The notes under the pieces: generated by a model
What the model was told of the DNA's origin: nothing
Seen by the model: the letters and a program-made list of their open reading frames with translations, nothing else
The model's database searches: none
Position numbers and translations under genes: made by a program
Source: Euperipatoides rowelli
Lineage: Eukaryota; Onychophora; Udeonychophora; Euonychophora; Peripatopsidae
Reading direction: 5' to 3' (one strand)
Length of the DNA: 10,055 nucleotides
NCBI GenBank assembly: GCA_003024985.2
Contig: PXIH01S0137088.1
Shown: positions 1 to 7,645 of the stretch, piece after piece
How the letters are laid out: each line of letters starts with the position of its first letter
How positions within the stretch are numbered: the stretch's first letter is position 1

Positions 1-149
1 TTTCTAAAGAATTACAAAAAAAAAATAGGAATGAAAGGAATAATTATGTATTTCATTCTGGAGTTTATCTACTTCATTTACATATAAAGTAGTAAACTAC
101 ATAACTCCCTCTTTTGACAAAACAATTTTTTTGTTTGGAAAAAAAATTT

Positions 150-640
150 AAAATAACCTTGTAATAAAATACTCTGTAAAATTGATTTCTGTAAAACATT
201 TGTAACAGCTTGTACCAAAAAAACTCATAACAATAACCACGTAACTTTGTACTAATCACTTAAAATTGTAACCTTTGTGCTAACAATGTGAACTTTAAAA
301 AAATTTGTAAACCTTGTAGAATTTTGAATCATATGTGAAAAATATGATCCTGTAACATTGACAATAAAACAACAACTTTGAATTTTGTGAAATCTTGAAA
401 TCTATAACAATGAAAAAAAAATGTTTGTACAATAAAAAATGAACATTTTTTTTTACAAATCTTGTACCAAATATTTGTATTCTGAACATTGTAAACCTGT
501 AATCATTGTAATGACCACTTGTACCTTTAAAAAGTGTAACTTATGTAAAGATTTGAATTCTGTAAAAATCCAAACTTTGTAAAGATTTATTTATGAATAA
601 ACTTAAACTTTTTTTTTTTGTAACATGAAATCTTTAGTAA
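150..640 (+). repeat. AT-rich region dense in TTGTAA/TTGTAC-like words
   Basis: This stretch has no convincing gene. It is very AT-rich and carries about 22 copies of TGTA in a TTGTAA, CTGTAA or TTGTAC context on the plus strand between about 159 and 623, for example at 159, 190, 200, 266, 305, 350, 489, 497, 506, 519, 560, 577 and 618. The complementary word TTACAA is almost absent. Gaps between neighbours are often 8-18 bases, but no fixed period is obvious. It may be a decayed tandem repeat or a biased low-complexity sequence. The two minus-strand open frames here are rich in Phe, Tyr and Lys and look like chance products of the composition. Confidence 0.5.
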
Positions 641-1046
641 TAAGATTTGCACTTTACCCTAAAGTATTTTAAAGTGTGATCAAATTTTTTTTTATATATA
701 CAGTAATGAGTTCCAAACCCTAATGATAAAAATTATTGCTAAATAGAGCCATTATGGGTGACTATAAACAATGTGAGAAGCTTATAATAAGGAATGAAAT
801 GGCTGAATTGGAAATTTCATTCAGTAGTTTGATTGTATTTAAGATACAACTACTTAACCCCCTTCTATCGGTAAGTTAATTAACTAAAATCTCCCACAAT
901 CCCTTTTACTACTAGTGTCTGCTAAACCTTTTTTAAACTATCAAATTGAAAAACCTTCCCGTAATTGTTTATTTTTATTGACAAATAACTTCAAAATATA
1001 TTTTTTTAATAAATATTTTCTTATAACTGTGTCAAGGACTACCTCT
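641..1046. other. AT-rich stretch with no supported gene
   Basis: No supported gene or recognisable element lies here. A short open frame at 754-879 (+) runs across a good-looking splice-donor sequence (GTAAGT at 871). It resembles nothing I know and is short enough to be chance. The pyrimidine-rich stretch before 1038 could act as a splice acceptor for the coding-like sequence that follows, but that is only a possibility. Confidence 0.3.
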
Positions 1047-1486
1047 ATGCCAGTTAATGTTATGTTAGAGGCACCACTTCTTCCTACTACGCCCCCTAAA
1101 GTAAGCTATAAACAGCAATATAGAGATTTAAATAGGCGTCATGGAGAATTAATGGACAAATATGTCCAGCAGTCAGAGGCTCTCCACAAATTGAGCGAGA
1201 GTTCCGTGCTTTTCATGCTCAGGTAGATGCCATGTAGGACCATCCCCCCATATTACAAGCGGCGCAGACCCCACCCAAGGTGATCACCTGGAGAATGGCT
1301 CCAATCAGCATTGAAGCAGAGTTGCCTTCATGTCCGAGACCAATCCCTAAAAAAAATTGGGCCTTGTCAACGATGGGCCAAGAAATTAGTGGAGCTCTCT
1401 TTACCCATCTAGAACATTCCCCACAGTCAGGATTAACTCAGCCTGGATGCAGTGGTAGATCCACGACTTGTATAGAAGTTAATTGA
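1047..1486 (+). pseudogene. Unrecognised coding-like sequence with coiled coil, frameshifted
   Basis: I do not recognise this gene. From the ATG at 1047 the reading frame runs through a Pro/Leu-rich leader, then a charged helical segment (about 1100-1225) with regular spacing of Leu, Tyr and Val among Lys, Arg, Glu and Gln, typical of a coiled coil. Around 1191-1195 the frame appears to slip by one missing base. The helical pattern continues in the next frame, meets a TAG at 1235-1237, and that same frame then stays open to the TGA at 1484-1486. The stretch is visibly richer in G and C than its flanks. Continuity of character across the slip suggests one ancestral coding sequence of about 145 codons with one frameshift and one stop. 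It could be a decayed retrocopy, part of another mobile element, or an exon: a donor-like CAG/GTAGAT lies at about 1222. No catalytic motif is visible. Confidence 0.4.
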
Positions 1487-1720
1487 CATTTGTTTGTTAT
1501 GTGTGTTTTTTTTCTTTGTTGATATAATTAAATTGTTAAATTTGTTAAAAGTTTTACTTCATCTCATTCTTTACTTAGTTCATAATCCATAAATTATTTT
1601 TCGTAAAAAATGAAGTGGGATATTTTTGCATATGCTTAATTTTTAGATAATACTAATTTTATTTTTGGCCAAAAAAATTTTTAAGTCTAAATTCTACTTA
1701 CCTAGGTAAATTATAGTCTG
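1487..1720. other. AT-rich flank where a 3' LTR would be expected
   Basis: This stretch directly follows the end of the minus-strand retrotransposon coding region, so a polypurine tract and 3' LTR should lie here. Read on the minus strand there is a weak purine-rich run near 1550-1570 (complement of the CTTCATCTCATTCTTTAC region). I see no sequence of useful length shared with 7285-7645, where the 5' LTR should be, and no clear TG...CA boundaries. I cannot support an LTR call. Confidence 0.3.
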
Positions 1721-2109
1721 TTATTTGCTCAAAGGTCTCTTTCTTAAAAAATATTCATGTGTAATATTTTTATTCTCGGTTTTGATAGGCAGAGAGGCTG
1801 CAGTTTTTCTTTTCAACCCATCCAAAGATTGCATAGTTTCAATTTCTGCCATTTCCTCTTCTGGTGTCTTAAAGTCTTCAATATTATTTAACTTGATCAA
1901 GTAGTTTTCTATTTGCTGTTTTTTTTTCATTTGAAATTTGGTCACAATCAGGGTCGTCATCTGCATCAGCTTCAGGTGAAATGGTGACGATAAGATCCTT
2001 TGTTGTCGAATCGGTATTATTATCAGTGATGGCAGGAATATTGGTATTTATTTGCTCAACCTGTATTTTTAATATCATAAAGAAAATACATAGCTCAACC
2101 TTTAATTTG
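1721..2109 (-). pseudogene. Acidic C-terminal tail after integrase
   Basis: Past the integrase C-terminal module the minus strand stays open in two overlapping frames. One (down to 1884) is rich in Asp, Thr and Asn; the other (1966 to the TAA at 1721-1723) is rich in Glu, Lys and Met and ends in a basic EYFLRKRPLSK. They are likely two halves of one C-terminal extension split by a frameshift at about 1930-1960, where a run of Ts marks a likely slip site. There is no signal peptide or membrane segment, so this is not an envelope protein. No chromodomain pattern is evident. I cannot assign a function. Confidence 0.5.
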
Positions 2110-3121
2110 TCAACCTGTATTTCTTTGATATTGTTAGGGTGTTGTATTTCTTGCATGTGGTAGTTAGTTAGTCCAGTACTTTTTGTTACAGTAAATAGTC
2201 CAGTGTACCTCGGATTCAATTTGCGGTTATGGCCAGCATAACTAGGTACATCCAAGGCTAATACATCTGTCCTATGTTGAATTTTCGTAGTCTACATCCT
2301 CTGTCTTTGCTTCTAGCGTTGTTTAGTGATGCCTCCTGCAGGTTGGAAAACACTTCCGACTTTGCGCCTCCAGTTTTTCCATAAGGCTGTCAACTAAATC
2401 ACTCTTTTCTAATTGCTCATCATTCTCAACTAGATTAAATTATAAAAATTACATCATATTGGTGAAACCCATGGAAGATGTAGAAAGGTACTTATTTTGT
2501 GCTTCTGTGAACAGTGTATTTATCACCTGTATTATGTAGGGTAATATGGTGTCCCAATTACTATAATGTGGTTACAATAATGTGATAATAGGCTTAGAAT
2601 CTTACCATTTATCCTTTCTGTCACACCATTGAAGCATGGCCAGTACGGATTTGTAAAAATGCGGGTTATACCCAGTTTGGCACTAAGGGTGGACAATATG
2701 GCCTAACAGTTGTGGCCCACAATCTGACAATATATATTTCGATCCCCCATAGCGAGTATAGATGGTGTCAATATAGTCTTTTGCAATTATATGGGCTTCT
2801 TGGCTTGGTAATGGGCTTGCCCAATGCCCATGTCATTCTAGAGAAGTGGTCGGTGTATGTAATGATGTGTTTTGCCTCTGAGTTGTATTGAATGGCCCAA
2901 GAATATCAAGGCTCAATTTTGATATACAAGTGAGTGGTGGTTCAACGACTTGTATAGGTACTTTTAACCTACTTCTATTTCTTCTTTGGCATTTTTCGCA
3001 GCTGTGATTATAATTTCTAATGTCTGTAAATATGGTGTCCCATGTGAAGCTTCTTTTCACCTTGTAGAATGTTTTATCTAAGGAGAATTGTCCCCCCCAC
3101 TATGTTATCATGGTAGAAGAA
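2110..3121 (-). pseudogene. pol: Integrase (zinc-binding, DDE core, C-terminal domain; broken)
   Basis: The zinc-binding domain is seen as FYHDN (about 3107-3121) and WDTIFTDIRNYNHSCEKCQ, with CEKCQ at 2986-3000. The spacing to the His pair is disturbed by a frameshift. The core gives LDILGPF with the first Asp at 2905-2907, LSDCGPQL with the second Asp at 2722-2724 (61 codons away), and GVTERING with Glu at 2616-2618, about 35 codons on: the DDE layout of retroviral-type integrases. The C-terminal domain is recognisable as KLNPRYTGLFTV (2187-2221), equivalent to the GPY/F module of gypsy integrases, ending in IQVDKLK. Frame changes at about 2870, 2770 and 2690 and several stops make it non-functional. 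The enzyme would join the DNA copy to the host genome. Confidence 0.9.
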
Positions 3122-3399
3122 CAGTACATCTGGTACTAAAGATGTTGGGACAAGGGTTCTGTAAGCCATGTTCTTAGACTTTCCTATCTGTACCTTTTTT
3201 TAAATAATCTGATTGTCATCAACTATATATTCGTTATCTTTAAATTGATTTTCTTTAATTTTATTCAAAATATCATTACAATGTTTGTCTTTCGTCTGTT
3301 CTTTTGCCATCAATTCTACAGTTATTGATCTCTTGCACACGTCACAGTCTCACTGTCCTCGTGTTTCTGTGAGAGCATGTCAGCAAAGCTTTTCAACCT

Positions 3400-3990
3400 C
3401 CCGGGAATATGTTAAAAGTGGATGTCGTTTTGCTGAATACTTAGCATCCATCTTCTCACTCATAAATTAGCATATTTAGTTCATTCAAATAAATTAAGGG
3501 CTTATGGTCCGTTAATAAGATAATTTTGTTGCCATATGTGAGGTGTTTGAAGTGGTCTAAGGCCAACACTAGCTAGAGCTTCACGTTCAATTGCAGCATA
3601 GTGTGTTCTGCACGGTTTAGCCTACGGCTGCCATAAGCTATTGGCTGTAGTTCGCTATTATCATTTTCTTGTTCTAAAATCGCCCCTGTTGATGTAAGTG
3701 ATGCATCTGTTTTTATCACGAAGGGCCTGTCAAATTTGGGAAAAGCCAGTAGAGGTGCACTACTTAGTTTTAATTTTAAAGTTTGGAAGGCTTCCGCGCT
3801 GTCGCTCCAAGTGATCTTTGTATTTCTTTTTTTTTTTGAGCAAGTTGTATAAAGGTGCAGCAATCTCAGCAAAGTTAGTTATGAGCTTGCAATAGAAGTT
3901 TAGTCTGCCCAAAAAGTTTGTACCCCTTTTACAGTAGTGGGGCGAACTAATTTTTGAATTGCTACGACACTGTTTTCTAATGGTCGGCAG
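3400..3990 (-). pseudogene. pol: RT connection and RNase H domain (broken)
   Basis: After the thumb, NFLGRLNFYCKLITNFA at about 3865-3915 is the standard gypsy linker into RNase H. From 3872 down to about 3600 the sequence gives ITWSDSAEAFQTLK and PFVIKTDAS; the latter holds the first RNase H Asp (codon 3705-3707), followed by GAILEQ and AYGSRRLNRAEH. A frame change near 3600 leads to HYAAIEREALA (about 3571-3604), and another to LLTDHKPLIYL, whose Asp is at 3507-3509. The segment near 3380-3450 (RRWMLSIQQ, then PGRLKSFADMLS after a stop) matches the usual end of the domain. The domain degrades the RNA strand of RNA:DNA hybrids. At least three frameshifts or stops are present. Confidence 0.9.
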
Positions 3991-4024
3991 CCATTTTTGT
4001 CTACCATATGCCTAAAAATTTTAC

Positions 4025-4700
4025 GGATTCACGAAAGAGTGCATTTTGATGGTTTAATGGCCATATTTATACTTTTTAGTGCTGTAAATACCTCCTCTAG
4101 TGTTTTTAGATGTTCTTCAATGTTAGGAGAGTGAATAATAACATCATCGAGGTATTACGTCATTTAAACATTCAATCATTACTTTTTGAAATATTGTTGC
4201 TGATGTTACGCAACCCTGACATAACCTAGTGAAAGTGTAGCAAGCAAACGACACTGAAAATCAAAATTCTTTTGGGCCTCTTCAGTTAATTTTACGTTGA
4301 AGTACCCGTTGTTCAAGTCTAGGCTACTGAATATACGGGAACCCCCTAGATTTTCCAGTATATCTTCGATTCTCATGATTGGGTACTGTTCTGTCACTAT
4401 GTGTTTATTTATTTTAAGTAAATCGAGAACAATTCTGACTTCTTTAGAGTCCTTTTTGGGCAATACCATCACAGGAGAATTATAGGGGCTATGTATTTTC
4501 TTTGATATTAATTAGCCTTTTCTTGTTTATCAAGTTGAAATCTAAGTAGGCCGTATAAACTGTGTGGTTTGCTGTATTGCCGATGGTAAATAGGGGTGTC
4601 ATTCTTAAATTTTGGTTTGTATGGGGGTATATTAGCCCCTGTCATATTGAATACATATTCTATAAGGAAAGTTTTGTGATTCTCAATTATTTTTTCTAAT
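4025..4700 (-). pseudogene. pol: Reverse transcriptase (Ty3/gypsy, broken)
   Basis: The N-terminal approach (about 4520-4700) carries the usual short conserved patch before the fingers domain, a TPIYHRQY-like segment. VMVLPKKDSKEVRIVLD at about 4425-4475 matches the fingers motif, and RIEDILENLGGSRIFSSLDL the first palm motif. DLNNGY at 4302-4319 supplies the first catalytic Asp, and YLDD at 4143-4154 the catalytic pair, followed by VIIHS. Between these the frame shifts near 4240 and again near 4155, and an in-frame TGA follows near 4035 after KPSKCTLS. The enzyme would copy the element RNA to DNA in virus-like particles. The catalytic residues are still encoded although the frame is ruined. 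Confidence 0.93.
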
Positions 4701-4839
4701 GCTCTCCTATGTGTTTCGCTTAAGACTAGCTAATTTGTCTTAAATAGGCGGTATAATTCACTTAATTCTTCGCCATCTAGTTTGCTGTCTAAAAGCGTGG
4801 TCTCGCAGCTATATAGATTTTTCTCAACTGATTGGTTGA

Positions 4840-5254
4840 TGAACTTGTTCCATGCTTTACTGTCTCCTAGTTGTAACTTGACCTCATGTTTTTCACAGTC
4901 GATAACAGCATTATATAAAGCACACATATCAAATCCTATGATCATTTGAAACATCATCCTCTGCTGCATTTTTTAACACACACAGGTTGTAGGATATTTT
5001 TATTAGCCAGTTTTATATTCACAATGGTTTTTGTTCCTTTGATGGACTTTTCAGAAACTGGTGATTTAATGGAGACCTCCATTGTTTTATTTTTTAACAG
5101 CTCGGATCATACATAACTTTCGTCAAGGAGACAATTTTCCGCTCCAGTATCTGTGAGAGCCTAATATCTTTCTCCCAAACACTTCCACGGTTATTATAGG
5201 TTTGTCTTTGTAAGTTGTATTTAATTTTATTGTGCTAATTTCGCTGGCCTTGGG
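4840..5254 (-). pseudogene. Retroviral-type aspartic protease (broken)
   Basis: The active-site signature ALTDTGAE is encoded with DTGA at 5140-5151, preceded by a beta-strand-like KPIITVEVFG segment in another frame, so a frameshift lies at about 5160. A TGA at 5107-5109 and a further frame change near 4965 follow. The C-terminal flap and strand motif IIGFDMCALYNAVIDCEKHE, at about 4886-4950, is the family's usual Ile-Ile/Leu-Gly-x-Asp motif followed by an Ala-Val-Ile-Asp strand. Enzymes of this family act as homodimers that cut the Gag-Pol polyprotein. The length of about 100-120 codons fits. This copy cannot be functional. Confidence 0.85.
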
Positions 5255-5769
5255 CATAGCCTCGCTCTCACGTTTAGCTTTAGCCTTATTTTTACATTGC
5301 TTATTTAATTTTGCCTTTCTAAACGTAGCCTTCCTGTAAGTACTAGGGGCTGGCTTAATAGTGTTTAATTGTTCAACTAAAATATTGTTGCAGTATTTTT
5401 CAGGATTTTTAATTTTGCACGATTGTACAGGGTTATTATTACGTAATAAGTCCCAAAGATTGTAGGTAATGAATTCTGTGGATAAGTTGGCATTTTTTTG
5501 TCAGTAGCTTTTGCTTGTGCAGCACTTGTGCCGCCATCTTGTGTATCAGCCTGCAAACGAGGTACTTTGGACTTATTTTCCTTACGTTTATTCCCTGTTT
5601 CCATTGTACAGCAGATTTCTTAGTGGAATTAGGTAGGTTAGTTATAGTTTCCTTGGATAAGTTAACTGGACTCATTCTGTTTTGCCTATCGAAAGACCAC
5701 ACCCCAACACTCATGGAACCTAAGAGTGGAGGGTGGGGGAAATTAATGACCCCACGTTAGAGTCAGTGC
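5255..5769 (-). pseudogene. gag C-terminus / gag-protease linker
   Basis: Between the capsid-like part and the protease the reading passes through three frames. About 5600-5714 is Ser/Thr/Asn-rich. About 5440-5604 is Lys/Gln/Ala-rich and hydrophilic. About 5255-5460 is a very basic segment with many Lys and Arg (for example KAKAKRE), which could serve as a nucleic-acid-binding tail in place of a nucleocapsid. No CX2CX4HX4C zinc knuckle is visible in any of the three minus-strand frames that I followed. The two overlapping open frames here (5377-5604 and 5439-5714) are pieces of the same broken coding region and not separate genes. Confidence 0.45.
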
Positions 5770-6391
5770 CTAATTTAGGTATGTTATTAGCAGCTATTAG
5801 TTACATGTAATTTGCCTCCTATGTTTTTCCCTGTCCATTATTTCTTTATTTACCCTCATAAGCTCCGCCATTTCTGCCTTTAGGCCCTCGACTTGCTTTT
5901 CTAACGTTAAGTGTTTCTAATATATTTTATGGTGCAAACTGATTTTGCCCTTTCTCATGTTATTTAAGCTTCCTTTCTAAGTCCTCAATGTAATCTACTG
6001 TTTCATTCAAGCTCATGTTACCCTTCCTAATTAGTTTGATGGCCAAGTATGGTAGTAAGCCTTCCCTATATCGTTCTAACAGCATCTGATTATGCTCGAC
6101 TAAAGAGCTAACAGGTAACGGGCAAATGGTTATGCTACACAAATAGTCAGTCTGAAAGCTGTGGCGCTTTCCTCCTCACTGTGCTTGCAGGAACTGAAGA
6201 GTTTATGAGTTTGTTCCCGGTCAGGCTGATGTGGTCCTGTAGCCTTTCCTCAATCGAAACTAACTCTCTACTCCCCAAACCAGATAAATAGATAGCTTTA
6301 GCTTTACCTATTATCTTTTTTTCAAGGATGGTACGAGCTTTCACGTCAGGCCATCTATACTGGGCTCGCAAGGCACAAAAACACATCACCT
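5770..6391 (-). pseudogene. gag: gag, central part (capsid-like)
   Basis: Below the hAT insertion the minus strand resumes with helical sequence of the kind seen in gypsy capsid domains. At about 6250-6385 there is a segment with Tyr-Arg-Trp-Pro then Lys/Arg/Ala/Ile-rich helices, ending at a stop at 6147-6149. A neighbouring frame carries on from about 6162 to the stop at 5960-5962, including ERYREGLLPYLAIKLI, which matches the usual late-capsid pattern of a Phe/Tyr-x-x-Gly-Leu helix. A further Lys/Glu-rich coiled-coil piece lies at about 5778-5920, bounded by stops in its frame. At least two frame changes and several stops break the region. The assignment rests on position and on the helix pattern, so domain limits are approximate. 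Confidence 0.6.
6384..6391. repeat. Left target-site duplication of the hAT element
   Basis: CATCACCT directly abuts the left terminal repeat and pairs with AATTACCT at 6772-6779 (six of eight positions match). Eight base pairs is the standard hAT duplication length. Confidence 0.65.
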
Positions 6392-6771
6392 CAGTGCCGG
6401 ATCTAGGGGGGAGGCAAGAGGGGGTAAATGTCCCGGGTACCACATCAGGGGGCAGCAAAATGGGACTTGAAGTAAAAAAATTATATAAGGGTTATCAAAA
6501 TGTCATACAACCAAAAAAAAAAAAAAAGCTCAAATTATTTAGGTTACATTGAAGTACAAAACGTCCATACAACTAAAAAAAAAGCTTATCAAAATATTTT
6601 GTTGGGAAAAACACAGAAATTGGGGGTGTCAGAAGCCAACTTTGCCCCTCCCCCCCCCCAACAAAAAAAAAAAAAAAAAATAGTGGGGGGGGGGGGGGGG
6701 GGGATTGGGGGTGTCAGAAGCCAACTTTGCCCCTCCCCCCCCCCAAAAAAAAATGTCTAGATCCACCACTG
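6392..6771. mobile_element. hAT-type non-autonomous DNA transposon (MITE-like)
   Basis: The element begins CAGTGCCGGATCTAG (6392-6406) and ends CTAGATCCACCACTG (6757-6771). These are inverted copies of each other with two mismatches in 15. CAGTG-type ends with an 8-bp target duplication are characteristic of the hAT superfamily. The flanking 8-mers CATCACCT (6384-6391) and AATTACCT (6772-6779) match at six of eight positions, consistent with an old duplication. At 380 bp, with no open frame of its own, it has no transposase and must have been mobilised in trans. Inside are G-rich subterminal sequence on the left, A-runs, a duplicated right-hand segment and a 19-base G run. It interrupts the gag of the surrounding retrotransposon, so it inserted later. 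Confidence 0.82.
6619..6746 (+). repeat. 85-bp-period duplication with A, C and G homopolymers
   Basis: A 43-bp segment starting ATTGGGGGTGTCAG at 6619 recurs without a mismatch at 6704, including a run of ten Cs. The copies are separated by a run of 18 As (6663-6680) and a run of 19 Gs (6685-6703). The C10 at 6650-6659 can pair with the G19 to give a strong hairpin, and the G run could form a quadruplex. The perfect identity contrasts with the decay of the host element, so the duplication may be recent, or the tract may be an assembly or sequencing artefact. Confidence 0.8.
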
Positions 6772-6779
6772 AATTACCT
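6772..6779. repeat. Right target-site duplication of the hAT element
   Basis: AATTACCT directly follows the right terminal repeat and is the diverged partner of CATCACCT at 6384-6391. Confidence 0.65.
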
Positions 6780-6780
6780 T

Positions 6781-7284
6781 CTAATATTTGAAAGTTGGCG
6801 AGTTCGGATGATGTGTCATGGTCGCCTCTGTCATACCATTCCCGGGCAATTGATAAATGACGTTAATTGGGGGACAACTATTTAAATTAGGGCCTTCTTG
6901 ATGGCAGTTGCATTTTGAGCAAGCCTTGAGTTTAATATTTTCAACAAGTAACTGCCTATCCTCTTTGATTTCCGTAATGCTAGTTTGTTCGTTTTTTTGT
7001 GGTTTAATAGTATTGATACTGTCACCAATTCTCGATATATCTTTTATTATAGTACCGGTAAGTTGCCTGGGTAGTGCTAGTATCGGGGTTGATATACTAA
7101 CTTTATTTGATAATTCTACTCTCAAATGGTCAATATTATTTCTCAATAACTCAACATGTGTATTTTGATCTTCAAGATCTTCCATCAAAGTTTTTATTAG
7201 TGCATTTTTCTGGTCTAATTCTGCCTGCATGGCCTCTTCAATCGCCAGGTTTCTCTTGATGGCTGCAGGTACATCTTGACACAT
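6781..7284 (-). pseudogene. gag: gag, N-terminal part with coiled coil
   Basis: This 167-codon frame starts at an ATG (7282-7284) that has an in-frame stop just upstream, so the start is plausible. Residues about 14-60 form a strong coiled coil with heptad-like Leu/Ile spacing and Asp/Glu/Lys/Gln between. The middle is Ser/Thr/Ile-rich and low in structure. Near residues 120-136 is a cysteine cluster, CSKCNCH followed by a later Cys, at about 6898-6921; its spacing is not that of the canonical CX2CX4HX4C knuckle. The frame ends at a TAG at 6781-6783, just before the target-site duplication of the hAT insertion. I assign it to gag from its place at the 5' end of the element and the gag-like sequence beyond the insertion; sequence similarity alone would not prove it. 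Confidence 0.65.
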
Positions 7285-7460
7285 TTTTCACAATTTTAGA
7301 ATAATAAAGTTTTACAAATTGAGAAAATATTTTTGGTAAATATATATAAATATAAATTCATTACAGTATGTTTGTGTGTGAAAGAATATCCGAGTGAAAA
7401 TGACTGTGCTATTCGCTGATGTACTGCTCTATATCAAAGTAAACATTGCGAAAAGTAAAA
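7285..7460. other. AT-rich stretch; expected place of 5' LTR, none visible
   Basis: On the minus strand this is the leader upstream of the gag ATG and should hold a primer-binding site and the 5' LTR. I see no tRNA-complementary TGG start, no LTR boundaries and no match to 1487-1720. On the plus strand it lies upstream of the hydrolase exon at 7646 and is presumably intron or flank. Confidence 0.3.
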
Positions 7461-7511
7461 TATATGTACTGTATGTATATATACTGTATATATAAAAAAT
7501 TTTATATACTG

Positions 7512-7546
<35 letters not shown>

Positions 7547-7584
7547 CTGTATATGTGTGTGTGTGCCTGCGTGTGCATGCATGC
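7461..7584. repeat. TA/TG microsatellite with TACTGTATATA motifs
   Basis: A perfect (TA)14 run occupies about 7512-7539. Around it the word TACTGTAT occurs four times (near 7467, 7482, 7507 and 7545), followed by a TG run (7553-7565) and alternating purine-pyrimidine TGCATGCATGC. Such sequence is prone to cruciform or Z-DNA and to length change. It lies about 60 bases before the splice acceptor of the hydrolase exon. Confidence 0.9.
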
Positions 7585-7645
7585 TCTAGTTATAAATATT
7601 CTTTCACCGTTTTAAAGTATTTTTATTCATTAAATTATTTTTAAG

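Larger units (their letters stand above)
1721..7284 (-). mobile_element. Decayed Ty3/gypsy-type LTR retrotransposon (coding region)
   Basis: A single minus-strand element whose coding parts follow the order gag, protease, reverse transcriptase, RNase H, integrase, which is the Ty3/gypsy order (in Copia elements integrase precedes reverse transcriptase). All key catalytic signatures can be found by following the frame through breaks: protease DTGA, RT DLNNGY and YLDD, RNase H KTDAS and TDHKPL, and the integrase D, D and E residues. More than a dozen frameshifts and in-frame stops are present, so no functional protein can be made. A hAT-type element is inserted in gag. LTRs, primer-binding site and polypurine tract are not recognisable, so the true boundaries are unknown and the given limits are those of the coding traces. 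No envelope gene is apparent. The copy looks old. Confidence 0.93.

Noticed and set aside
74-489. Two minus-strand ORFs rich in Phe, Tyr and Lys
   Set aside because: Products of the TTGTAA-rich, AT-rich sequence read in reverse; no motif or plausible protein character.
754-879. Small plus-strand ORF crossing a GTAAGT donor-like site
   Set aside because: About 40 codons with AT-driven composition and no recognisable motif; many such frames are expected by chance on both strands of 10 kb, and the acceptor side is not clear.
1449-1465. CAGTGGTAGATCCAC resembling the hAT terminal repeat at 6757-6771
   Set aside because: It matches 12 of 15 positions, but there is no partner end or target duplication nearby and it lies inside the coding-like block, so it may be coincidence.
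5515-5760. Plus-strand ORF with Cys- and Leu-rich start
   Set aside because: Antisense to the gag-protease linker, with no motif.
6147-6458. Minus-strand ORF starting inside the hAT element
   Set aside because: Its first 20 or so codons are transposon end sequence read through into gag; only the part below 6392 is real gag.
6500-6760. Plus-strand ORF with Lys, Pro and Gly runs
   Set aside because: A translation of homopolymers inside the non-autonomous transposon.
6908-7168. Hydrophobic plus-strand ORF that looks like a membrane protein
   Set aside because: It is the antisense shadow of the charged, coiled-coil gag frame at 6781-7284; Leu/Ser/Ile-rich antisense of Lys/Glu/Asn-rich coding sequence is a common artefact.
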